Source of the DNA: an uncultured bacterium
GTDB taxonomy: Bacteria; Cyanobacteriota; Vampirovibrionia; Obscuribacterales; Obscuribacteraceae
Length of the DNA: 64,000 bases
Assembly: GCA_903835185.1 (NCBI GenBank)
Contig: CAILLX010000067.1
Coordinates: forward strand, 1-64,000
Direction of reading: 5' to 3'
The stretch's first letter is position 1, and every line of letters begins with the position of its first letter. Positions 47,308 through 57,600 of this stretch are shown here, piece by piece. A program made the position numbers and the translations under genes. The notes beneath the pieces are model-generated. The model was not told the DNA's origin, ran no database searches, and saw nothing but the letters and a program-made list of their open reading frames with translations.

Positions 47308-49944
47308 TTACCGGCGCCTGGCAGAAGCCTTAATCATTACAGATACCGGCTCGCTAGGCAATCCCAGGGTGAATCCGTGCCTGTCCAGAGCAATAAGGCG
47401 TATCTGATGAAGCCCTGGTGCAGAGATGGCGCTGTCGGGGAGCATGATACTACCGGTAGCGCCATTGACTTCTTGTTCATAGAGGCGGTTGGGGTCTCCG
47501 GCTGGCGGGTAGGGTGAGATGATGTCGCGTTCTGACAAGGCATCGAAAGTGTAGCCTGCATCAGTGATCAGCAGTCGCACCAGGTCGGCACCAGGAATGA
47601 GACTGGCATCGTATTTAACGGTAAGCTTCCTGCCTGGCTCTGATTCAATCTGCCAGGCACAAGCCGGATCACCAGGGTGTGTAAGAGAGCATCTGTCCCA
47701 CTCCAGGCGGGGCAAAACTGAGCTGTCTGGCTCGACAGCTAACGCTCGTAGATCGACAAAGACGTCGCCGGGTTCCACTCTCAACCCTATTTGTGTTACT
47801 GCACCATCCAGGGTCCACCTGCGGAAGCGTCCAATTGGTATCAGGTAATGTCCAGGTGTGCCAAATAAGACATTTGCCTGGTGAAGATTATCTGTACTTT
47901 GGCAAGTTGCACTACTGCTGCTATTCTGCTCAGACTTCCAGACAAATTGGACTTTTCCACCAAAACAGTGAGTGCAACCTGTTGACTTTCGTGCTTCCAT
48001 ATCGATGGCTACTATCGAGCTGGTGAGAGGATTTAACCTTGTTGGTGGCAGCAATAATGTGACTCCGCTCGCACCAGGAAAGATCCTGAGGAAAGAGCGG
48101 TGATTCTCAATATGAGCGCCTGCAACAGCATTCTCGTGATGAACTGGTGCAGTAATTGGGCAGGCAGGAGTAATTGTCAACTTTTTTGTATCGCCTGTGG
48201 AGGCGCTGTAGCTGAAGTTATTGCTGCCTGTAGCGATTGGGGATCCTGCTTTTGTACCTGAATTGGAGCTATCAGTTTGATTCCAAGGCGAAAATCTGAA
48301 CTTGTGCTGGTCCCATTGGAATATCCCAGCCAGATCTCCTTTGTTGACGGTACTTGCGAACTTGTGTGACCACATGAAATCATGACTGCCTTGAATAGGC
48401 GGCTCGATGGAGAGCAGACGATTGGAGAGGTCGGCAGCAGCAAATGGACGATTGGCTACAATCTCTAAATATTGTGGTCGGGTCAGCAAGCCGGCACCGG
48501 AGAAATCAGTGGGAAGATCAAGAAAGACAACACGTTTGCTGGCAGGGACAGTAGCAAGAATCTCTTCTAGCTGAGCCCGGAGTCCTGTCATTATCGCCCC
48601 TGCAGTCTGCCATGGTTGCATATTTGCCTTGACCAACTGAGCCCAACTTAAATAGATGCACAAAAGCAGGAGTGTTGCCACAGCGGTGATAGCTTGTGCG
48701 TGTTTCCGTTTCAAAGCGTCGATACCCGGCATGAGTGCCAGAGTGACAAAGATGCAGAAAGGAGCAGACGCCATGAAAAAGAGACGGCTGCCTACCAGAT
48801 TAGGATAGATGTGCCAGATCTGGAAGGCCGGCACCACTGCGATTGCCATCCAGCCTATTAAGAAGAGAAATGGACCCACCCGTGCTGAGCGTGACACCAG
48901 GCGTACAACCAGAGAAACCAGCCCGCCGAGATAAGAGGCGAGCAGCAACGGCAAGATGAGACCAGAAATTTTCACCTCTTCATTTGCCGGAATGATAATT
49001 TTCCAGAGTGTCGGACGATCTGCAAACGTCCTCCAGGAGGAGAGCATCTGTTTTAAACCGGAAGTTCCATATCCGCCCACGAGTGTTCCAAGAATGATAC
49101 CCCTGGTGATAGCATAGGCTGTCAGGACAAGCCAGAAGTATCCGACCCATCTGAGACGGCTGCCGATTGTGGCATCAGCAGTTTGGTGTTTTAAGGTCTG
49201 AGATTTCTGCCTGAGCATCTTAGATGCGGATATCTTGGTCCACAAACATAACTCAGCTAGAGCAATAACCACTGGTAGTGTCACAGCTTGCTCTTTGCTG
49301 GCAAGTGCCAACAAGAAAAGGAATAGTGAACTTCCCAGGTAGACAGGTTCGCGCAATAGCCGGAAGCGTAGGTAGGCAAATAGAGAAGCAAGATAAAAGA
49401 GGGTGCAGAGAAGATCGACTCTACCGATTATCCAGGCTACTGATTCTGGGTGCAGCGGATAAATGGCAAATAGCAGTCCGGACCAGAGTGCCGGTAGCGC
49501 ACCCAGGCGATTGCCGTATAGTCCTGTGAGTTCGAGTGTAATCAGGCTGACAAACAGGCTGGCGAGAAAGAGTAGAAGAACATTGGTGAGATGAAAGCCT
49601 ACAGCGTGAACCCCCCAAATCAGATAATCAAGAAAAATGGACAGCGACGAGATTGGGCGGTAGCTTTGCATGATGTCAGAGTCTGCCCAGTTGCCGGTCA
49701 AGTTGTGAATTAGAGGGCTCCAGTGTCCAGCGACTGCTGTTGCTGCATAGTGAATATGCAAAAAATCGTCAAGCAAGAAGCCTATGCGGAGGCTGCTCCA
49801 GTAAGAGACAAAGCAAGTGGCCAGGATTAAAAAGGCTCCGCAGGTAAGCTGAACCTTGACTGATGCCAGATCGAGCTTTGCTGGCTCCGGTGCGAAACTG
49901 GGCGGGTCAGGGGTGGGCGCCGTGCTTGGGGACTCACTGTGCAT
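47308..49944 (-). CDS. GT-C type membrane glycosyltransferase with large C-terminal domain
   Basis: An 878-residue protein. Residues 30-430 contain about ten membrane helices. The first extracytoplasmic loop has FLLDDFLHIHYAATAVAGHW, an Asp pair expected in GT-C/PMT enzymes, and the loop YPLHPESVAWIIGRVDLLCT matches the TMTC/PMT-like group that transfers sugars from a polyprenyl-phosphate donor. Residues 430-878 are soluble, Ser/Thr-rich and beta-like. ATG 49944 follows GAGAGAAAC. No other glycan gene is next to it except a GH1 glycosidase. Acceptor and sugar are unknown; assignment to the superfamily is reasonably firm. Confidence 0.78.
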   Translation of the reverse strand: MHSESPSTAPTPDPPSFAPEPAKLDLASVKVQLTCGAFLILATCFVSYWSSLRIGFLLDDFLHIHYAATAVAGHWSPLIHNLTGNWADSDIMQSYRPISSLSIFLDYLIWGVHAVGFHLTNVLLLFLASLFVSLITLELTGLYGNRLGALPALWSGLLFAIYPLHPESVAWIIGRVDLLCTLFYLASLFAYLRFRLLREPVYLGSSLFLFLLALASKEQAVTLPVVIALAELCLWTKISASKMLRQKSQTLKHQTADATIGSRLRWVGYFWLVLTAYAITRGIILGTLVGGYGTSGLKQMLSSWRTFADRPTLWKIIIPANEEVKISGLILPLLLASYLGGLVSLVVRLVSRSARVGPFLFLIGWMAIAVVPAFQIWHIYPNLVGSRLFFMASAPFCIFVTLALMPGIDALKRKHAQAITAVATLLLLCIYLSWAQLVKANMQPWQTAGAIMTGLRAQLEEILATVPASKRVVFLDLPTDFSGAGLLTRPQYLEIVANRPFAAADLSNRLLSIEPPIQGSHDFMWSHKFASTVNKGDLAGIFQWDQHKFRFSPWNQTDSSNSGTKAGSPIATGSNNFSYSASTGDTKKLTITPACPITAPVHHENAVAGAHIENHRSFLRIFPGASGVTLLLPPTRLNPLTSSIVAIDMEARKSTGCTHCFGGKVQFVWKSEQNSSSSATCQSTDNLHQANVLFGTPGHYLIPIGRFRRWTLDGAVTQIGLRVEPGDVFVDLRALAVEPDSSVLPRLEWDRCSLTHPGDPACAWQIESEPGRKLTVKYDASLIPGADLVRLLITDAGYTFDALSERDIISPYPPAGDPNRLYEQEVNGATGSIMLPDSAISAPGLHQIRLIALDRHGFTLGLPSEPVSVMIKASARRR

Positions 49945-50248
49945 GAAAAATAGTTTCTCTCAGTGTGGAAGAACCTAACAGGTTTGCTCGTAAATAAGAC
50001 ATTATACAGTTGGATATACTTGTTGTTTGATCCCGGATTGTCACACTGGTGAGGTGCGCATGTCCATAAGAGCCTGCCGGCGCAGATGTTGAGCTGTTGC
50101 CTGCGGCGACTGTTGGGTGGCAGTAGCGCAATGGCGAGCTCGTGACAGGTGGTGCTGACAACTGTTTAGTCATACCACTGGAGTGGCAGAAGTAACTTGG
50201 ACTAAGATCTTGATTGTCAGTCTTGTAACATGTCCGGACCTTTGCAAA
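49945..50248. other. Divergent intergenic region
   Basis: These 304 bases lie between the glycosyltransferase gene and the GH1 glycosidase gene and should contain both promoters. The GH1 frame is open through 50183-50248 but that part is not conserved in the family. I found no clear -35/-10 pair, repeat or RNA structure. Confidence 0.35.
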
Positions 50249-51673
50249 GTGAGTATTATCAGTAACAACAGTTCGATCAATTTTCCGGATGGCTTTCTCT
50301 GGGGTGTGTCAACCTCAGCTTTTCAGATTGAAGGGTGTCCGGCTGAGAGCTCTTGCCGCCTGTCCGACTGGTCTCATTGGGCAGCTCGCAACGACAAGAT
50401 TAAGGACGGCAGCAATGCCGACTCTGCCTGCGAGTTTTACTGGCGATATCCTCAAGATCTAGAGCTGTGCGCCCAACTAAATGTCAATTGCTTCAGGTTG
50501 AGCCTTAACTGGCCGGTTCTCAGACCAGCTCAGACCGAGCAATTTGCTCTCGATCGCGAGGCCTTGGCTTATTACAAGAAGCTCCTTGCAAGTATCAAGG
50601 AGCGTGGCATGAAAACGTTTGTCACTCTTTTCCACTTCTGCCTGCCCAACTGGCTTTCTGAAGTGGGCGGTTGGAACAACCCGCTGACAGGCAAGGAGTT
50701 TGCTCTCTATGCCGAAGCTGTTGCCAGCGAGCTGGGTCCGTTTGTAGATTACTGGCTGACCTTAAACGAGCCGCTTGTTTACGTTTATCGTGGTTATATA
50801 AACGGCGACTGGCCGCCTGGATATAGCCGGAATTACCTTCTGGCTTTTCAAACTATCCGCGCTCTGCTGGAAGCTCATTCTGCTGCTTATAGGGTAATTC
50901 ATAGCGTTTGCCCGCAGGCACAAGTGTCTTATGTTATTCACTGGAGGCCGTTTGAACCTAAGAACTGGTTCAATCCGCTTGACCAGATAGTGCGGTTTTA
51001 TCGGAACCAGGTCTTTAATCATCTCTTTCCCCGGGCTGTCGATACAGGTATTCTGGAGTTCCCTTTCCCAATTGGTTCAGATCCGCCAGTCAGGGAGATT
51101 GCAGGTCCTGTGGACGGTCTTAAGGGGACGATAGATTTTCTGGCGCTCAACTACTACACGCGCGAGATTTGTGAATTCAAGTGGAGCTGTCCTCCTGATG
51201 TTTTTGGTGTTCAGTCTGGTGTCAAGAGGCTGGAGACAGCAGGGTTAGGCTGGGAGATTTATGCAGACGGACTGTACTATCTGCTTGTGGAAGACATTGC
51301 TCCTTACCGATATAGTGCCGGCGGGCAGCCACGCGATATATTCATAACAGAAAATGGCATGGCAGACGAATTCTCATCAGATCTCAACGACGGTGACTGG
51401 TCGCTCGATGACAATCAACGAATTTTTTATCTGGTAGCACATCTGGTGGCTCTTGCAAAAGCTATTGCTGATGGTGTCAATGTAAAGGGGTACCTGCACT
51501 GGTCGCTATTGGACAATTTTGAATGGTCGGACGGATTGTGTCCGCGCTTCGGGCTTGTCAGGGTGAGTTATCCCAGCCAGGAAAGAGTATTTCGCAAAAG
51601 TGCCAGAATCTATGCCGACATTATTGCCGGCAACAAGATAGCTCCTGCCTTGCTTGCTTTGATGACACGTTAA
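50249..51673 (+). CDS. Family 1 glycoside hydrolase (beta-glycosidase)
   Basis: A 474-residue (beta/alpha)8-barrel enzyme. The N-terminal signature reads FPDGFLWGVSTSAFQIEG; the acid/base glutamate is in WLTLNEPLVYVYRGY and the nucleophile in FITENGMADEF. LHWSLLDNFEWSDG is the usual aglycone-site motif. The strand-3 segment reads FHFCLPNWL where most GH1 enzymes have a variant of HWDLP, resembling archaeal/actinobacterial members. I use the GTG at 50249, which gives a normal N-terminus; a GTG at 50183 would add 22 unlike residues. No signal peptide, so probably cytoplasmic. Substrate (beta-glucoside or -galactoside) open. Confidence 0.88.
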   Translation: MSIISNNSSINFPDGFLWGVSTSAFQIEGCPAESSCRLSDWSHWAARNDKIKDGSNADSACEFYWRYPQDLELCAQLNVNCFRLSLNWPVLRPAQTEQFALDREALAYYKKLLASIKERGMKTFVTLFHFCLPNWLSEVGGWNNPLTGKEFALYAEAVASELGPFVDYWLTLNEPLVYVYRGYINGDWPPGYSRNYLLAFQTIRALLEAHSAAYRVIHSVCPQAQVSYVIHWRPFEPKNWFNPLDQIVRFYRNQVFNHLFPRAVDTGILEFPFPIGSDPPVREIAGPVDGLKGTIDFLALNYYTREICEFKWSCPPDVFGVQSGVKRLETAGLGWEIYADGLYYLLVEDIAPYRYSAGGQPRDIFITENGMADEFSSDLNDGDWSLDDNQRIFYLVAHLVALAKAIADGVNVKGYLHWSLLDNFEWSDGLCPRFGLVRVSYPSQERVFRKSARIYADIIAGNKIAPALLALMTR

Positions 51674-51710
51674 GCTAAGATCTAGACGTTTAGCCAACCA
51701 GGAGACCGGC

Positions 51711-53660
51711 GTGCAGCAAATAAGTCTATCCCATCGCTCTTTAACTGCCAGTCTGATTCTCTCAGTCTGGGCTGTACTTATCGCCCTGCCTCTTTTATGC
51801 TTCGCTCCAACTTATGCACAAACAGGCGTGAGTGGTGCCGCCGAGGTGATTCCGCCGGTGAAAGTGCAAATGCTGGCTAATGTAAAGGCGGTGGTGGCAG
51901 GCAGTCCTTTCAAGCTTGGCGTAGAACTCGTCATGCCTGCCGGCTGGCACACTTACTACAAAACGAGCGGTGATGCCGGGCTGCCCACGACTGTAAAGTG
52001 GAATCTTCCTGCTGGATTTGTGGCAGGACCGCTGCAGTGGCAGAAGCCAACCGTTTTCTCCGAGGACGGGATTACAACCTATGGCTATAAAGATAAAACA
52101 CTGATTGCCACTACCGTTCGTCCTCCTGCCAGCGCGCCCTCAGGCGGCAAGCTGACATTTTCGGCAACAGTCAAATGGCTGCAATGCAATCATCTGTGCG
52201 TACCAGGACTGCAGGAGGCTGTTCTTAGCCTTCCGACTGCTGTCGCCGGACCGGTGACTCCTGACAACACGGCTTTTTTTGCTACTGTCGGTTATGAAGG
52301 AGTCCCGACAGTCGGCAAAACTGGCGGGATTAGGGTCCATATTCTCACTGACAAACTGTCAGTCCAGGGTGCGGTAGTGGAACCGAGCAATTTTGGACAA
52401 TACTTCCTCTGGGCTTTTATTGGTGGCTTCCTTCTTAATTTCATGCCCTGTGTCTTGCCTGTCATTTCGCTTAAGCTCCTAGGTTTTGTCAAACAGGCAG
52501 GCGAGAATTCAAAGAGAACTTTTCAGCTGGCTTTAGCGTTTACTGCAGGGATAATGATGTCGTTTGCACTACTTGGTGGGCTTGTCATCGCCTTGCAGCA
52601 AGCAGGATATAGAGTTGGCTGGGGCTTTCAGTTCCAGTCACCTGTCTTTGTGATTGTTATGACTGTTATTGTTCTTCTTTTGTCTTTAAGCTTGTTCGGT
52701 CTCTTTTATCTGGCTCCGCCGCCAGGATCTCAGTCGCTGAATCCGCTGGCTGCTAAAGAAGGGCTGGCAGGTTCTTTTGCCAACGGAGTGCTTGCAACCA
52801 CTCTTTCTACGCCTTGCACAGCGCCTTTTCTCGGCACAGCTGTTGGTTTTGCTTTTACTGAGCCACCCTGGGTAATTATTGCGGTGTTTCTGACAGTGGG
52901 GGCAGGCATGGCGTCCCCTTATCTCTTTCTTACAGCCAAGCCTGGCTGGATGCGCTTCATTCCCAAGCCTGGGGAGTGGATGGTTAAATTCAAAGAGGCG
53001 CTGGGGTTCCTCTTGCTAGCTACAGTTGTCTGGCTTCTGCAAGTTCTCGGCGCTGAAGTTGGTTATGAGCCGGTGCTTTATCTAGTTGCCTTTCTCGTTG
53101 TTGTCTCATTCGCTGTCTGGCTGGGGAGCAGTTTCTCCAGTTTGTCCAGCTCAGCTGGGCGCAGAGCCTTGGTCTGGACAGTTGCTCTGGCAACTGTTGC
53201 TGCTGGCTATTACTATCTGATTGCCAGAGTTGCCGGATTAGGAGCGCCGCCAGTAAAACGTTCTGTACAAGCAGCTCTTTTACTGCAGCCAAGCTCTAAA
53301 TTGCAGTGGCTGCCGTTTAACGTCAACTTGTTAGATGAAAGCCTGTCTGGAGGGAAGACAGTTTTCCTTGATTTTACGGCACAGTGGTGCCTGACATGCA
53401 AGGTGAATGAGCAGGCTGTTCTCAGCAACAAAACGGTTGTTGAAAGGATGAGAGCTTTGGGTGTCGTTGCCATGAAAGCTGACTGGACCAGGCAAGATGA
53501 GCAGATATCTAATCTGCTCCACAAATTTGGTCGCTGGGGAGTGCCGCTTTATGTGGTTTTTCCAGCAGGCTCTCCAGACAAACCTATAGTCTTACCAGAA
53601 GTTATTACAGTGCCGCTGGTTTTAGATGCTCTAGAAAAAGCTAGACAAGCTCACCCTTAA
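51711..53660 (+). CDS. DsbD-type thiol:disulfide interchange protein
   Basis: A 649-residue protein with the three DsbD domains. A signal peptide (LILSVWAVLIALPLLCFAPT) leads to an extracytoplasmic N-terminal domain with the cysteine pair in WLQCNHLCVPG (about residues 158-163). The membrane part has eight or so helices with the redox cysteines in NFMPCVLPVISLKLLG and LSTPCTAPFLGTA. The C-terminal thioredoxin-like domain carries CLTC (FTAQWCLTCKVNE, about residue 560). It carries electrons from cytoplasmic thioredoxin outward to reduce periplasmic disulfides. AGGAG lies 6-7 bases before the GTG start. Confidence 0.93.
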   Translation: MQQISLSHRSLTASLILSVWAVLIALPLLCFAPTYAQTGVSGAAEVIPPVKVQMLANVKAVVAGSPFKLGVELVMPAGWHTYYKTSGDAGLPTTVKWNLPAGFVAGPLQWQKPTVFSEDGITTYGYKDKTLIATTVRPPASAPSGGKLTFSATVKWLQCNHLCVPGLQEAVLSLPTAVAGPVTPDNTAFFATVGYEGVPTVGKTGGIRVHILTDKLSVQGAVVEPSNFGQYFLWAFIGGFLLNFMPCVLPVISLKLLGFVKQAGENSKRTFQLALAFTAGIMMSFALLGGLVIALQQAGYRVGWGFQFQSPVFVIVMTVIVLLLSLSLFGLFYLAPPPGSQSLNPLAAKEGLAGSFANGVLATTLSTPCTAPFLGTAVGFAFTEPPWVIIAVFLTVGAGMASPYLFLTAKPGWMRFIPKPGEWMVKFKEALGFLLLATVVWLLQVLGAEVGYEPVLYLVAFLVVVSFAVWLGSSFSSLSSSAGRRALVWTVALATVAAGYYYLIARVAGLGAPPVKRSVQAALLLQPSSKLQWLPFNVNLLDESLSGGKTVFLDFTAQWCLTCKVNEQAVLSNKTVVERMRALGVVAMKADWTRQDEQISNLLHKFGRWGVPLYVVFPAGSPDKPIVLPEVITVPLVLDALEKARQAHP

Positions 53661-53769
53661 GGTAAGCTCACATGCCTGTGACTATCAGCTTGATAAACAC
53701 GAAGCATCTATGCGGACCGTGTCTGGCTTGTAAAGTGATGAGCGAGAGACTACCTGTCAGGAGTGTTGG

Positions 53770-54240
53770 CTACTTGAGTTGCTGTATCAAGGAGAGAAGC
53801 TCTGCATTGTTAGGCATGCCCTCGATGACTTCCTGCACTATTCCTTGTTTGTCGATGATAAAAGTTACACGATTTGCTAACAGTGCACCTTCTCTTGTGA
53901 CACCATAAGATTTGCATATGGCAGCGTCTTCGTCTGCTATAAGAGGTATCTTGAGGTCAAATTGCTTTGTGAACTCTTCGTGACTCTTTATGCGATCGCA
54001 GGAGATGCCTATCACTTGTGTATCAACATTGCTGAAATGAGCCAGATCACAAGAAAAGTTGCACATCTCCTTGGTGCAGCCAGGAGTCATGTCTTTAGGA
54101 TAAAAGGCGAGAATAACGTTCTTGTGACCGATAAAGTCATCCAGCGAGATGGTGCCGGCTGGCCAGGATGGTGCCATAAATTTGGGTGCAGCTTCTCCAG
54201 GTTGGGGTACCTTAAGGGTTGCTTCGTACGGTGTAGTCAT
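53770..54240 (-). CDS. bcp: Thioredoxin-dependent peroxiredoxin (Bcp type)
   Basis: A 156-residue atypical 2-Cys peroxiredoxin. The peroxidatic cysteine is Cys55 in YPKDMTPGCTKEMCNF and the resolving cysteine Cys60 lies five residues on, as in Bcp/PrxQ. RVTFIIDKQGIV is the conserved downstream strand. It reduces hydrogen and organic peroxides with thioredoxin. GAGGAG lies 7 bases before ATG 54240, preferred over an ATG six codons earlier. It is convergent with the DsbD gene, a plausible shared redox theme. Confidence 0.94.
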   Translation of the reverse strand: MTTPYEATLKVPQPGEAAPKFMAPSWPAGTISLDDFIGHKNVILAFYPKDMTPGCTKEMCNFSCDLAHFSNVDTQVIGISCDRIKSHEEFTKQFDLKIPLIADEDAAICKSYGVTREGALLANRVTFIIDKQGIVQEVIEGMPNNAELLSLIQQLK

Positions 54241-54425
54241 GATGATACTCCTCAGCATCTATGGCTCAAGTACACAAGTATATATTGTCGCACCTTCAGA
54301 GCTTGAGATTAATTCGTCTGCAGGTCGGTTGTGACTAGGCTCAATACTGTTCGGATAAGGACTGACATACCCTGGAAACGCGGGCTTCTCGTTTGATGTC
54401 GTCAGTTTGAGAGGTTGAGGTAACT

Positions 54426-54489
54426 GTAGGGGCGGCTGTAGGGGCGGCTCGAGAGCCGCCCACCGGGCGCGTCGAGACGCGCCCCTACG
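54426..54489. repeat. GC-rich palindromic element (REP/MITE-like)
   Basis: Two perfect hairpins stand side by side: GGGCGGCTC/GAGCCGCCC (54442-54461) and GGGCGCGTC/GACGCGCCC (54465-54484), each around a GA core. They are enclosed by GTAGGGGCG (54438-54446) and CGCCCCTAC (54480-54488), with a further GTAGGGGCG at 54426. Such nested ends are typical of dispersed intergenic palindromes. GC content is far above the flanks. Confidence 0.8.
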
Positions 54490-54510
54490 CACTAAGTGGA
54501 CGGCATTTGG

Positions 54511-54563
54511 CGGTTAGCCCGTATCCGCGCTGACATCTTGCCAGCGCGGATACGGGCTAACCG
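54511..54563. repeat. 22-base perfect inverted repeat
   Basis: The 22-base arm at 54511-54532 is repeated exactly in reverse complement at 54542-54563, with a nine-base loop. The arms start CGGTTAGCCCG and are GC-rich. No T run follows on either strand, so a simple intrinsic terminator is not supported, although the stem lies 58 bases past the end of the Roadblock gene and could still stop or protect its transcript. The rest of 54241-54620 shows no gene. Confidence 0.85.
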
Positions 54564-54620
54564 AACAGTATTGTGACTATGCTAACTGGTTAACTGTTGT
54601 AATCAGGCGCTGGCTTATCT

Positions 54621-57600
54621 TTAAGTGTGCACAGTAGTATTGATTGCTTCCAGCAGTCCGTTCAGCTTTTCCAGCTCTCTGCAGACACAGAATACTCCCA
54701 GAACTCCCACTTCTACGTTGGTTAATATGGTTATAGTGTCTTTGGACTGTAAGACTATCTGGTGCAAACTACCCAGGTCTAATTTGTTTGTGACAATATC
54801 GCTGTGGCTGTGGACGGAGGAGGACATTGGACCAAGAACATCTTTATCTAACTCCGGACCTAGCGTCGAAGCTATGACAAGCCCATCGAGTCCCACAATC
54901 AGGCTGCCTGCTACACCGGGATAGTTGTCGATCTGTGCCAGAAGCATTTTTATACCTTCACCTCTGGCAGCGCTAATCACCTTCGCTGTGGTGAGTCCCA
55001 GACCTTGTTTATCTGCAGATTTGATTATATTTGCCACTGCTTGAACGTCGAGAAGCATTTTACCGATAGACATGGTGCCTGAGGATTCCTGTTCAAGCCG
55101 CGGATATGATCCGGATGCTGACGAGAGCCGGCCAAACTCCTCAACAGCCCGGGATGGTATGTCCAGTGGTGTAGCATCCAGGGACTCTTGTACTTCTGGA
55201 ATTGACTCTACTTCTCTAGTAGTGGTAGATCCGGTGTAGGCAATCAGCTCTGAGATGCTCTGGCGCTGCTCTTCAGCTTGTATGACCGGATCATTTAATG
55301 CGGATGAGTGGACAACCAGATCTGCAGCGACATCTGCTTGTTGTGATGGCAGCTCCCGTTCCCCTGGAGTGGTAATGTTCTCATCACAGCTGGCTGGAGC
55401 AGTGTTGGAAAAGCTGGCTATGAGATCTCGTACCTGATCGGCAGCAACAGGCTCATGCTGCAAGGGAGGATCAAATGGTGCTGTACTTTGAGCATTGTTA
55501 GCGGTGAGAGCATTCTTTACAGGTTCTTTGTAGCCTGGAGGCGCCACCACCTGCGTCGAATCGGTGCTTAACGGCTGTTCCTTGATTAAGGAGGAGAGCA
55601 ACTTGTGCAGACCATCCAGCCTTCCTGCATGTGCCGAGTCACATAGGACAACTAGAATTCCTTCCTCTAGCTTTCTTAAAACTGTGACTTTATCGCTTGC
55701 CCTTAATATTATCTCTCGCACTGTCCCGAGGAATAGCTTTTCTGAGGTCAGGTTGGAGTTGCTGGCAATGGCAAGCGACAGCGCACTAAGCAGATCTTGA
55801 TCCTGAGAAGAATCAAGTGTTGAATCAATTACTAGTCCGTCATTTCCGACAATCAGAGAGCCTGTGACTCCAGGATAGTGGTCTATGTAAGAGAGAAGTG
55901 ATCTTATCTCTTCACCTCGTTTAGCGCTGATTATTTTGGTTGTAGTCACACCGCCGCTGCGTTTTTCGCCATGTTTGATAATATTTTCAATCGCTTTAGG
56001 GTCGATAAGCATTTTGCCGATTGTCTTCATGCTGCCTGCCGTATCGACAGATTCAGGTGGTTTGACTCGTGTTCTTGCAGACAATCTTCCGAACTCTTTC
56101 ACTTCTGTCGGAGCTGTTGGCGGCAATGTTGGCGCCTCGTCCTGCGCTTGTTGCTGCTCGCTAGTATGCTGTTGTTCTTTCTCGGCAAGTGTTCTGATTA
56201 AGGAGCCCACTGAGTTGTTGTCTGAAAGAGTAGAGGTGTCTGCATATGAAAGATCTGTTTCATCCAGATCATGAATAAAATTTTCCCTCAAGGAGTGCTG
56301 CGCATCCTTGAGTTGGGCCAAGGTTTCTGCTGAAACGTTTCGCAGCGCTTCTTTGGGTACCAGTTTTTTAAATGCTTCGTCTAATTGTGCTTCCACCTGC
56401 TCATCATTATAAGAGTCCGAGCTGTTTGCCTCTGCGGATATCTCCTCCTCTAAGGAGGGCAGAGGCCCGGTCAAATGTTCAGTTTTGAGCAGCTCTTGCA
56501 GATTTGGAAGATCTGTCTGTTCGGCTCCTTGCTCCAACTCGCCTTGAGGTGTTTGCTCAGTGAATGTGCCTTCTGCACTGGCTGGAGCTTCTGCGGTTGA
56601 CTGGAGAGTGGCTGGGGTGAGAGCTTGCTGTGGCGTCAAAGCTGCTGATGGAGGAGGTGCAGTATGCACTGGAGGGAGCGCCAGAGTGTCTGTGCCTGAC
56701 AGAGCTTGCTCTTGAACAGGCTGGGTTGTAACAGCTGAAAGCTCTATAGGCTCTCTGATGAGCCGAATAGTGTCTGTCGTAAGCTTCTGGGCTGGTGCTG
56801 TACTTTCTGGGAAAGGTTGGCTAGACGGCGTCTGGCTTGATTGAACTAAGTGAGACTGCTCAGAGTTGTAAGCAGGCAGTGCCTTCGCAACTACGTCTTG
56901 CGTGCTGCTTGCAGGTGTGTGATCAATCTTGTCATCAGATTGGTTAATCATCTTAGCCGACACCGGCTCTTCTCTGGTTGGTCCTTTAAGAGTTAAGGTC
57001 TTGCTTAGACCAGGACTGTTTGTGGCGCCAATGTTTTTAGATTGGGCTGAGCCCACCGTACTGGCGTCTGTGTTGCCTGGCATCATGAAGATACTTGCCT
57101 GAGTGCTCTCCTTAAGCGACTGTGCTGCGCTACTCTCCTCTTTGAACAGGTTTTCTAGAGAAGTTGCTTCCGGTGGGTGAATTGATCTCTCCAGATGCAT
57201 AATTCTGGAGATATCCAGACTTTCGAGAATCTCCTTGACTGATGGGTTGTGTTTGGGATGATTGGCTGCAGCCGTTTCCGGTGTTGCATCCAGCACAGGC
57301 TCCTTAATTGCTGGCAATTTCATTGTGTCGGCTGCCTGTTGCCCTTTAGTTGCCGGTTGTACTGACACTGCTTCTGCCAGGTTTGCATGAGTTGCGTAGG
57401 GGGTCTCTGGCATCGTCAGGCGGTAGAGAGCAAGAGTGCTTAGAATGCCGGCTATATTCATGATAATGAGTTGGATCCAGCTCACCAGTACAAATGAGTC
57501 AGGAAGCATCTGAGTGAGCTGACCTGAGCAGTTGCCGGCCGCGCCTGTGAGCATGGCAAAGCTGAGCATTGAAGCTCCCAGTTTGACAATCTGTTTAGAG

